A DNA stretch of 64,000 bases from Thermoplasmatota archaeon (GTDB lineage: Archaea > Thermoplasmatota > Penumbrarchaeia > Penumbrarchaeales > Penumbrarchaeaceae). Below the pieces are notes generated by a model. That model was not told where the DNA came from, did no database searches, and worked only from the letters and a program-made list of their open reading frames with translations. The translations under genes and the position numbers were made by a program. The DNA lies in the NCBI GenBank assembly GCA_025457865.1, contig JALOTP010000003.1:1-64000 (forward strand), read 5' to 3'. Of this stretch, positions 56,234 to 64,000 are shown piece after piece. Position 1 is the first letter of the stretch; every line of letters starts with the position of its first letter.

Positions 56234-59200
56234 GGAGCCACAGGTCGGATATCGTTCCAACAGATGCAAGGTCATAGAACAGGGAGACGATGGAGCTCGG
56301 GCACTCCATTATGTAAACCCCACCGTAAACGGACCACGAACCGACCTCCATCCCCAATAATCTGAGGGGCAAGGCCATGTTGAACCCACCCACTATGCCC
56401 ATCGTAAGCGAATCGGGTATCTCGACACCGGGCGGGGCCATCTTCGATAGGGGCACCGGGGTCTCGACCTGTGAGAATACCAGAAGCTCGACGAAGCAGT
56501 CCTCCAGGATATCGATGGGGAACGCGACAAAGCTCCCGGACCCTGCCCCGGACATCAGGTCCATCATGAAGGCCTTGATGTTGAGGTAGAGCCATTCCAT
56601 AAGGTCGGCTACCGCATCCCCGAGAGCGATGAAGGACAATTCCAACCCGAACCCTCCAGACCCCGATGCGTCCTCTATCTCGATGTGGATGAACAGCCTG
56701 ACATCCATGACGAGCTCCCTGATGACCGAAACCAGCCTTTCAACGAAAAGGTCTATGGCCCTCTCCACAAGATGGACCACCATCTCGAAGGATACTGGAT
56801 AGAGGGAAGTTGCCTCATCGTACGCCTCCTTGAGGGAATCCATGGCTATGGAGAAGATGAGCGAAGAGAGACCGAGCGGTATGCTCCCGCCATTGGAAGC
56901 TCCCGGGGTCCCCTCTGTCCAACGAAGGACGCCATAACCGTCCCTGTCCCTTGAGATGGAACCGGACCTGACATCCTCGGTCTCGATATCGTCCAGTAAT
57001 TCGCCCGAAGGTGACCTGAGCAGGACCCGAAGCGCTCCGCTCGATGGTAGGGGTCCGGGACATCTGAGCAGGTTCTCACGGGTCAGGCGCACCTCCTTGA
57101 AGATGGTCGGGCCGCCTCTGACCTCCCATGAACAGACTGTGCGCCCTCCTCCGTCCTGGAGCTCGACAGTGCATCCATGGACGGGCAAGAGCCTTGGATC
57201 GAAGATCTCGACGGAGGTCAGGTTCTCACCATCGAACCTGGCCTCGTTCAGATGGGGCGCAATCTCGTCGGGCCTCATGTAGCGTATCCTCAGTCCAGCA
57301 TCTATCACCGCCTGTATCCCAAGGATGGGTATGGGGACCATTATCTCCACCCCCAGGCTTCCCTTTAGCGATATCTCGAGCGATCTGTACTCGTTCAGCG
57401 CGGGGCAGGCGAACGAGAACCTGATGTCCCTTGTGGCCTTGAGGACCCCTTCTATGGAGACCATATGAGGCAGGGTCAACATGTAAGGGTCCAGAAGGAC
57501 CCTGACATAGAGCGGCCCTTTGTCGTAGGTCACGTTTCCGAAGAAAAGGACGTAATCGCCCTCCCTTGTTATCTGGAAGGCGCCCTTCAACCCTATGGAC
57601 GGAACTGAGAACATAACACCGAGCAGAGTGCCGTTCTCTCCCATCAGGGCTTTCCGGTAGGAGAGAAGCTCGATCCTTGCTCCTGCAATGTCCAATCCCA
57701 GCTCGAGCTCATCTATGCCGAGGAGGTCAAGTGCAAGGGTGATAGTACCCTCAATGCCGAGCTCCATCAGTTCGCTCAGTACGTCCTTGAGCGCCTCCCT
57801 CAGCGACCGTGATAGGTCAAGGGTCACATTGGATAGGACCCTTGCCATCTCGGCCATGTCCAGGTCCTTCCCCGATAGTATGTCCCTTATGATGGGTGGG
57901 ACCTCGTTGAGGGACCCAAGGGTGCCCCCAAGGAGGTCTGTCGAACCGTTCAGGAGGACATCAAGCGCTTGACCGACGGCCTCCCCTGCGACATCGGTAA
58001 CCTTGTCCAGGAGAGTTCCCGTTCCCGTGTAGGCACCCCCTTCCATCTCCCACGGGGATGAGACCTCTAGCGATAGTCCTATGTCAACGGGCAAGGACAG
58101 CTCGAGGAAATGGCCGCTTCGGCCTTTTTCCCATAGCGAGAGCATGTAGTTAGCGGTGAAGAGGACCGAATATCCGGTCCTGTAAGCTGGAGCCTCCTCC
58201 TCAGGGTCGGTCGAGCGGAGCCCGTCCTCCGCCTCGACGGATGCGGTCCAATCATTGTCCCTGATGATCCTGGTCTCAAGGGAGATGCCGTCCTTGGAAG
58301 GCCCGTTATGCCTAGGAACGGCTATGGATGAATTGGCCCCCGCGGGTGCAAGGACCCTGCTCCCAAAAATGGAAAGGCCTCCAAGGAAGCGCTCCTCCAG
58401 CTCTCGGATAGTACCGTTCAAGAGCTCCCCTATCCATTCCTCGAGCATGTTCCTTGTGAAGGGCAGGATGGAAGGCCCCCTTGAACCGGACCTGTTCAAT
58501 GTTCCGGTAAGGGCCGCTCGGACGACCCCTGGGTCCCTGCCGTCGCTACCCGTTCCCAGCTCCCTAGACTTGATCGTATCGAAACTCTCTGAAACGGCCT
58601 GTTCAACGGCCTCGAGCAGCGGACCGTAACCTGGGCCATCATCGCCGATAGTCATCCCCAGCTCGAGCAGTTTTTGATCATCATCAAGGACCACTGAAAT
58701 ATCCTTCGATGGACATACCGTTATCTGGTCCCTGTGCCAGTAGATGATATCTTTGGAATCCAGATATGAAGAACGCGAGATGACCGAGCCTTGGGAGAGG
58801 ACAAGCGGTAGAGCCGCCGAAAAAGCACCATCCTCCTGTCCCTCCCTGTCCACCAGTCTGTCATATTCCTGCAGGAGCCAATCTGCCAGCCACCTTCCCA
58901 ATGTGGACCTGTATGCGCCCCTCTCCCCGGAGATGTCAAGGTAAATAATGGAATCCATCACTTCGTCTGATAGTGTATCCACCAGTGACCCCACGGCATC
59001 CATGCTCAGCAGGGCTGCAAGGGAGAAGGTTTGCTCCTCGGAGCATAGGGGCGGCAGGTCATCCAAGGACCAACCGGTCCAAACATCCTGCCAGAGCCCA
59101 CCCCCGTTCTCGGATAGATAAGATAGCAGAGAGCCTATGGCCTCCTCCACAGCCCTCCTTCCGAGCCCTATGAGCTCATCCTCGGTCACTCCATCTCCCT

Positions 59201-60830
59201 TGGAGGATGTGCTGCCCAATAGTCCCATAAGCTCGAGCCTGGTATCATTGTCGGCCAATATGTCGATCGGTACGAAAGCAGGCCTCAGTCCATTTATGGT
59301 GTAATCGATACGTACCGTGTACTTATCGCACCTGTACCCCAGGAACATATCGTCAGGATCGAAGTAATCTGCTTTGGAATGCTGTGTCCCGTTGGCCGAG
59401 AGGTATATGAGGTCCTCGTCCCCAAGGGTCGAGAGATATACCTGGACCTCCCTTGAGAAGGCTGGGAGGACAAGTTCCGGGAATCCATCCAAATGCTGCT
59501 CTTCCCATGTGACACCCCCGGAAAAAAAGGGCGACATCAAGAAGCCTCCTTCGGGAATGCTCAGACCGCCCTCTTCGAGCAGTCCCGTTATCATCGAATC
59601 GAGCGCTGCCTCGGACGAGGTTATGAGCTCTGTGCCGAAGAGCGTCCTTGTCGCGGAATTGAGACCCTCAACGGCCAGGTCCATGAGGGCCGAGAGACCG
59701 CCGACGATCTCGAGCATCCCATCCTCCCTGCCGGTGTAGTTGAGGATCCGGAAAACGAGCGTCTCGAGCGCTGCCGTGAGGAACGGCCTCAACATCCTTT
59801 CGAGCGAGGGAGGGTTGGAGCTGGAGAAGAGACCCTCTGATAGCAGAGCGACCAGCGAGGGGTCCATTGGAGAATCGGAGAGCGATATCAGAGAATAGAG
59901 GTCCGGAACCTCCCCGCCAGCTCCTGGAGCCTTTGAGAAGAGCCCCTCCGTCCTGTTCAGCAGTTCCCAGTCGGTGCACCCTAAGTGGCCCCTAGCCAGC
60001 GCACAGACGGAAAGGTCAACACAGGCTGCCACCTCCTCGTGGGTGAGTACCGGCCCTGGTACCTCACCCGAGGGGATGGACCCATCCCGGCCGTGGCCGA
60101 GCAGGGCTTTGGTCTGGGCAATGGTCTCGAGGGTGTAGGAGACTATCCTCGACAGCTCACCCGTCCGTAATGCATCGGCGAACCTGTCCCCCCTGCTCCG
60201 CAGGAGGTCGACCGGAGAGAGCCTGCCCGTCTCGACCTCTATATGGTCCCTTAAGATAAGGCCCCCGCCCGTTGACAATGCTGTGATCTCAATTGAGATG
60301 CTGGTATTCACGCCAAGGGATTCGGGTTTTGGGGCATACGACGAACCCCCACCCTCGACACTTTCGGTTATGTTCCCCCCGGATGGGCCGGTCTCGGGGA
60401 CAGCTCCTTCCATGTCCGCCATCAATGGCTTCGAGTCCAGAATGACCCTCGAGGCAGTCCATCCTACCGAAGGGTCGGTCGAGTTAAGATCATTGAGCCT
60501 TTCCTTGAGCAAAGCGGCCAGTGCCCAGCTCATCTCCGATTCCACCAGGCCATAGAGCCTGAGCCCTTCGTTCTCGAGCACCTTCGTTTCAGCTGACCTC
60601 AGGCAGGATTCGTGGAGGTCAAGGATGGAAGGCCGCAGGTCGCGGAGTAGCCTGTCCATATCGGCCTTCGTCCTTGAGACCCTATATAGGTCAATTGCCC
60701 GGTCCTCATGTTCTCTCTGCATATCGAAGATGTAGGCTGCAAGCGCCCCTGTCAGGAGCAGGAGCAGAATGGCCAGGTATGCGAAGGCCTCCCTCCCCCA
60801 GATGTCGCAACAGATGCCAGTTCTCCTCAG
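56205..60830 (-). CDS. Giant hypothetical membrane-anchored protein (about 1541 aa), apparent CTG start
   Basis: Tracked ORF starts at ATG 60722, but in-frame upstream LRRTGICCDIWGREAFAYLAILLLLLTGALAAYIFD gives an N-terminal TM; AAGGAGGT then CTG at 60830-60828 overlapping preceding TGA. Confidence 0.7.
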   Translation of the reverse strand: MRRTGICCDIWGREAFAYLAILLLLLTGALAAYIFDMQREHEDRAIDLYRVSRTKADMDRLLRDLRPSILDLHESCLRSAETKVLENEGLRLYGLVESEMSWALAALLKERLNDLNSTDPSVGWTASRVILDSKPLMADMEGAVPETGPSGGNITESVEGGGSSYAPKPESLGVNTSISIEITALSTGGGLILRDHIEVETGRLSPVDLLRSRGDRFADALRTGELSRIVSYTLETIAQTKALLGHGRDGSIPSGEVPGPVLTHEEVAACVDLSVCALARGHLGCTDWELLNRTEGLFSKAPGAGGEVPDLYSLISLSDSPMDPSLVALLSEGLFSSSNPPSLERMLRPFLTAALETLVFRILNYTGREDGMLEIVGGLSALMDLAVEGLNSATRTLFGTELITSSEAALDSMITGLLEEGGLSIPEGGFLMSPFFSGGVTWEEQHLDGFPELVLPAFSREVQVYLSTLGDEDLIYLSANGTQHSKADYFDPDDMFLGYRCDKYTVRIDYTINGLRPAFVPIDILADNDTRLELMGLLGSTSSKGDGVTEDELIGLGRRAVEEAIGSLLSYLSENGGGLWQDVWTGWSLDDLPPLCSEEQTFSLAALLSMDAVGSLVDTLSDEVMDSIIYLDISGERGAYRSTLGRWLADWLLQEYDRLVDREGQEDGAFSAALPLVLSQGSVISRSSYLDSKDIIYWHRDQITVCPSKDISVVLDDDQKLLELGMTIGDDGPGYGPLLEAVEQAVSESFDTIKSRELGTGSDGRDPGVVRAALTGTLNRSGSRGPSILPFTRNMLEEWIGELLNGTIRELEERFLGGLSIFGSRVLAPAGANSSIAVPRHNGPSKDGISLETRIIRDNDWTASVEAEDGLRSTDPEEEAPAYRTGYSVLFTANYMLSLWEKGRSGHFLELSLPVDIGLSLEVSSPWEMEGGAYTGTGTLLDKVTDVAGEAVGQALDVLLNGSTDLLGGTLGSLNEVPPIIRDILSGKDLDMAEMARVLSNVTLDLSRSLREALKDVLSELMELGIEGTITLALDLLGIDELELGLDIAGARIELLSYRKALMGENGTLLGVMFSVPSIGLKGAFQITREGDYVLFFGNVTYDKGPLYVRVLLDPYMLTLPHMVSIEGVLKATRDIRFSFACPALNEYRSLEISLKGSLGVEIMVPIPILGIQAVIDAGLRIRYMRPDEIAPHLNEARFDGENLTSVEIFDPRLLPVHGCTVELQDGGGRTVCSWEVRGGPTIFKEVRLTRENLLRCPGPLPSSGALRVLLRSPSGELLDDIETEDVRSGSISRDRDGYGVLRWTEGTPGASNGGSIPLGLSSLIFSIAMDSLKEAYDEATSLYPVSFEMVVHLVERAIDLFVERLVSVIRELVMDVRLFIHIEIEDASGSGGFGLELSFIALGDAVADLMEWLYLNIKAFMMDLMSGAGSGSFVAFPIDILEDCFVELLVFSQVETPVPLSKMAPPGVEIPDSLTMGIVGGFNMALPLRLLGMEVGSWSVYGGVYIMECPSSIVSLFYDLASVGTISDLWLLRMSIREGD

Positions 60831-61327
60831 ATCACGACCTCCTTGTAGGACGCACCGCCCCTGACAAGCGGCAGAGCGACGGTCAGGGATCTTTCGTCAT
60901 CGATGGAGCATCGGTGCAGGACCGCTGACCCACCGATGTCCGGGCCCATGTCATCCTCGGGCCCGATGAGAACAAGACAGCCCAAACCGTCCGGTGTGCG
61001 GGCTAGCACTTCCATCAATGGGCAGCCATCATCTAACGGCCCGCCCTCAAGCACCAGTGCATCTGACCCGGTCCATATGATGCATAGAGGCAGCTCATCG
61101 TCCGAAAGCTGATGGATGAAAGGGCCTCTTCCAGCTTCCATCTCGTACACCAGAATGCATGATGCGATGCACCCGGCCTGTATCGTCCGCAGCTCGAAGA
61201 GGTTCTTGCCCCCATCATGGTGCTGTCCGGTGGATATGGAGAAGGCGGATATCAGAAGGGAGGCCGAAACAAGGAGCATGAGGGAAAGATGGGTCTCCAT
61301 CCCACAACAACATAGGACCTTTCTCAT
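60827..61327 (-). CDS. Small protein with N-terminal TM (pilin-like operon member)
   Basis: MRKVLCCCGMETHLSLMLLVSASLLISAFSISTG...; ATGA overlap with upstream gene stop at 61324. Confidence 0.65.
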   Translation of the reverse strand: MRKVLCCCGMETHLSLMLLVSASLLISAFSISTGQHHDGGKNLFELRTIQAGCIASCILVYEMEAGRGPFIHQLSDDELPLCIIWTGSDALVLEGGPLDDGCPLMEVLARTPDGLGCLVLIGPEDDMGPDIGGSAVLHRCSIDDERSLTVALPLVRGGASYKEVVI

Positions 61328-61773
61328 ACCCCTCCCTCCGTTCTGAAGACGGTCAGCGTCCCAGGTTTGATAACACCATCTATCATGATGAGCACAGTCA
61401 TTGAACGGACAGTGGAACATGGTTCGAGGCCAGTAGCGTTCCCCGTATACCTTCCATCCGTGAAGAGGCAGCTCTCGGACCATTCCCTGGTCGAAAGGAC
61501 AGCGACCATTTCGCCATCGGTCCCGGTCGTTCGACCAGTTAGATGGCTCCCTTCCATAGGGGATGTCAGGACCCCGTCGTCGTCCGGATCGAACCCGGGC
61601 CAATCCAGAAGTGACCTCACATCCTCTGCCGAGACATCGTTCCCCCTCCCTGGACCATCCTCTTCGATGATGGATGATAATAACAATGCCAATGAGGCCG
61701 CAAGCATGATAGCGACCGCAAAGCCTATGAGGTCCGCCTGGGGAGATAGGGACCCTTCGCACTCATTCCCCAT
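61324..61773 (-). CDS. Pilin-like/archaeal prepilin-like protein
   Basis: MGNECEGSLSPQADLIGFAVAIMLAASLALLLSSIIEE: short N-terminus then a single hydrophobic helix, then soluble domain. Confidence 0.6.
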   Translation of the reverse strand: MGNECEGSLSPQADLIGFAVAIMLAASLALLLSSIIEEDGPGRGNDVSAEDVRSLLDWPGFDPDDDGVLTSPMEGSHLTGRTTGTDGEMVAVLSTREWSESCLFTDGRYTGNATGLEPCSTVRSMTVLIMIDGVIKPGTLTVFRTEGGV

Positions 61774-61843
61774 CGGTCCGATATAGTTCTGAGATATTAT
61801 AAAAGGTTCCTCAGAGGGGCAAGCATGACGGATTTCGATCCGA

Positions 61844-62215
61844 CTAATTTCCCAATTTCGATATGACCATTATGTACTTTCTACCAATTTCCCTGAGTGC
61901 CAGTGCATATTGGGAACAGTTATCGTCCTCTTCCTCATCATCCAATGGAGGCTCCTCAACGTTCTCAACGAAGACCCAATCGCAAATCGAGCAGGAATCG
62001 AGCCTAAGCTTGCCCATGGAGGACCTCATGAGCTCCTTTCCACAACCAGGGCATAATGAATCAGCCTCAGAGGTCTTGCCTCCCTTCGAGAGTACTTCCT
62101 CGCTCATCGCAGGGTCGACCTTGAACCCTAGTCCACCGCAGATGGAGCACCTGTAAAGAGGGACCTCCCCGTAGATCCATACCTCTAGGTGCTTCCCGCA
62201 GAGAGGGCATTTCAT
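61844..62215 (-). CDS. Zinc-ribbon protein
   Basis: MKCPLCGK...YRCSICGGLG and SLCPGCGK...DSCSICDW: two CxxC...CxxC zinc ribbons; start at 62215 rather than 62326. Confidence 0.75.
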   Translation of the reverse strand: MKCPLCGKHLEVWIYGEVPLYRCSICGGLGFKVDPAMSEEVLSKGGKTSEADSLCPGCGKELMRSSMGKLRLDSCSICDWVFVENVEEPPLDDEEEDDNCSQYALALREIGRKYIMVISKLGN

Positions 62216-62379
62216 GTCGGGGGACGAAAGGACCCTGGATATGCATTCATCCGTCGTCAAACAGGTCACCGGAGAGGGAGGAGCCAATATGGGGGATATG
62301 ACATTGTCACCTATCATGTCAGGCACATTCGTCCATCCTACCTCTCACTCTATAAATACCATATCGGGTCTTTCAGACC

Positions 62380-64000
62380 GTGGAGCAAAAGGAAGGACAC
62401 ATCGTCCATCCCCTCATCAAAGAATTTGCCATCAAGGCGAGGGACTACCAGATCGATATCGCCAGGACAGCACAGATAAGATCGACCCTTGTCGTGCTCC
62501 CGACCGGCCTGGGGAAGACGATCATCGCCCTCTTCCTTATGGCCGAGAGGTTGATGGACCCTCGTTCCAGTGTCCTCATGATGGCCCCCACCAAGCCGTT
62601 GGTGGAGCAGCACCGCTCCTTCCTTTCCGAGATGCTCCCGGGTCTTACGATCTGCATGTTGACCGGTGAGGTCCCGCCCGAGAGGAGGAAAGAGGAGTAC
62701 ATGACGAACCGTATCGTGGTGACCACGCCTCAGGTGGTAAAGAACGATCTGATCTCCGGGGAGTTCGATATCTCATCGTTCTCCACCCTGGTAGTAGATG
62801 AAGCGCACAGGGCGGTGGGTGACTATCCTTACCCGTTCATTGCTGGGGCCTTCTATGGGAAGCACCCTGACGGATTGCTCCTTGGCCTCACCGCCTCGCC
62901 GGGACATGACCCATCAAGGATCCATGAGGTCTGCCGCAACCTAGGGATAGAGAACATAGAGGTGAGGGTGGACTCGGACCCCGATGTCAGACCCTACGTT
63001 CAGGATATGGACGTTACAACGGTCAAGGTTGAGGTCTCCCAGGGGATGCGGACCGTCATCCAGATGCTTGAGAGGATGTTCCTGGAGCGGATATCGAAGC
63101 TCCAGAGGATGGGGGTCCTCAGAAAGGGATCGGTCACGAGCGTAAAGGAGCTCATAGGGGCCGCTCACAGGATCCAGGAGATGATAGTCAAGGCACCAAA
63201 GGAGGGCGGGGCCTACTACCAGGCCATGTCGGTCCAGGCCCAGGCCATGAAGGTCGCTCACGCCCTGGAGCTGGCCGAGACCCAGGGTACCGAGGCATTG
63301 TACCAGTACATGGACAGGTTGCTCAAGGAATCGTCCGCTCCGAGCTGTTCGAAGGCAACGAGGTCCGTGGTATCGGACCAGGCCTTCGGAATGGTGCTCA
63401 ACAAGGTTGGAGCGTTGAGGGGCGAGCCACATCCCAAGCTTGAAGCGGTGGTGAGGTTCATCAGACAGCAGCTGAGGGAGGACCCCGCTTCAAGGATCAT
63501 AGCGTTCACCCATTACAGGGATACCGCCACCATGGTGCTCTCGAAGCTCAAACCCTTTGAGGGGATGGGTATAAGAGCGGTCAGGTTCGTGGGTCAGGCC
63601 ACAAGGGATGATGATACGGGGCTGTCCCAGAAAGAGCAGAAGGCCGTCCTTGACCGCTTCAGGGAGGGCGATGCCAATGTTCTCATTGCCACTTCCGTCG
63701 CCGAAGAGGGTCTGGACATTCCCGGGGCCGACCTGGTGATATTCTACGAGCCCGTCCCCTCCGAGATCAGGACCATACAGAGGCGTGGCAGGACCGGCCG
63801 TCATTCGGCCGGAAAGGTCATAGTCCTCGTGAGCAAGGAGACCAGGGACATTGCATATTCCTTCTCGGCCAGAGATAAGGAGGCAAGGATGGAGAGACAG
63901 CTCCTATCCCTCAGGAGGATGCTTTCCAGGATGCCACTTCCGACCAGAGAGAGAAAATCCCCTTCCCCTCTCCTTGATCAGAGGAACCCAACAACGCTCG
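62380..64000 (+). CDS. hef: Hef/FANCM-type DEAH helicase (3' truncated by window edge; not in ORF track)
   Basis: Hand-translated GTG start VEQKEGHIVHPLIKEFAIKARDYQIDIARTAQIRSTLVVLPTGLGKTIIALF; LVVDEAHRAVGDYPY; C-terminal helicase domain VAEEGLDIPGADLVIFYEPVPSEIRTIQRRGRTGR. Confidence 0.9.
   Translation, partial: MEQKEGHIVHPLIKEFAIKARDYQIDIARTAQIRSTLVVLPTGLGKTIIALFLMAERLMDPRSSVLMMAPTKPLVEQHRSFLSEMLPGLTICMLTGEVPPERRKEEYMTNRIVVTTPQVVKNDLISGEFDISSFSTLVVDEAHRAVGDYPYPFIAGAFYGKHPDGLLLGLTASPGHDPSRIHEVCRNLGIENIEVRVDSDPDVRPYVQDMDVTTVKVEVSQGMRTVIQMLERMFLERISKLQRMGVLRKGSVTSVKELIGAAHRIQEMIVKAPKEGGAYYQAMSVQAQAMKVAHALELAETQGTEALYQYMDRLLKESSAPSCSKATRSVVSDQAFGMVLNKVGALRGEPHPKLEAVVRFIRQQLREDPASRIIAFTHYRDTATMVLSKLKPFEGMGIRAVRFVGQATRDDDTGLSQKEQKAVLDRFREGDANVLIATSVAEEGLDIPGADLVIFYEPVPSEIRTIQRRGRTGRHSAGKVIVLVSKETRDIAYSFSARDKEARMERQLLSLRRMLSRMPLPTRERKSPSPLLDQRNPTTL

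Noticed and set aside
60830-61762. 311-aa ORF at 60827-61762 taken at full length
   Set aside because: Its N-terminal half overlaps the pilin-like ORF out of frame; start reassigned to the ATGA junction at 61327
1-64000. Defence island, toxin-antitoxin pair, transposase or integrase
   Set aside because: No ORF shows recognisable motifs; the RHH gene at 31627 has no adjacent toxin-like ORF and is followed by a terminator

Overview
Window of moderately GC-rich archaeal chromosome. PolD small subunit, Topo VI A/B, Dph5, STT3, a Hef-type helicase and TATA-type promoters point to a euryarchaeal, probably Thermoplasmatota-like genome (inference). I see no rRNA, tRNA, CRISPR array or IS element. 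The content is housekeeping genes (argF, dp1, hflX, galU, top6B-top6A-dph5-larE, Ca-type P-ATPase, Hef helicase) interleaved with very large surface proteins: Asp-box propeller, beta-helix/Ig-like, MBL-PKD, FG-GAP/cadherin-like and a thrombospondin-type-3 Asp-rich protein. Several of these share one C-terminal TM helix plus a long charged cytosolic tail. Items most worth follow-up: (1) a structured-RNA candidate of about 75 nt with a GNRA-capped hairpin, followed by two more inverted repeats, in the intergenic region upstream of argF; (2) a 4-site TGTCnGACA operator array with about 21-bp spacing in front of a tandem ribbon-helix-helix regulator; (3) a duplicated galU 3' end plus a duplicated small-gene promoter bounding swapped AT-rich cargo; (4) a 2523-aa STT3 oligosaccharyltransferase with about 1500 aa of extracellular repeats, lying downstream of a DUF1616-DUF58-membrane protein operon; (5) a pilin-like operon with a protein of about 1541 aa that apparently starts at a CTG codon. 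All family assignments come from reading motifs by eye; no database searches were run.
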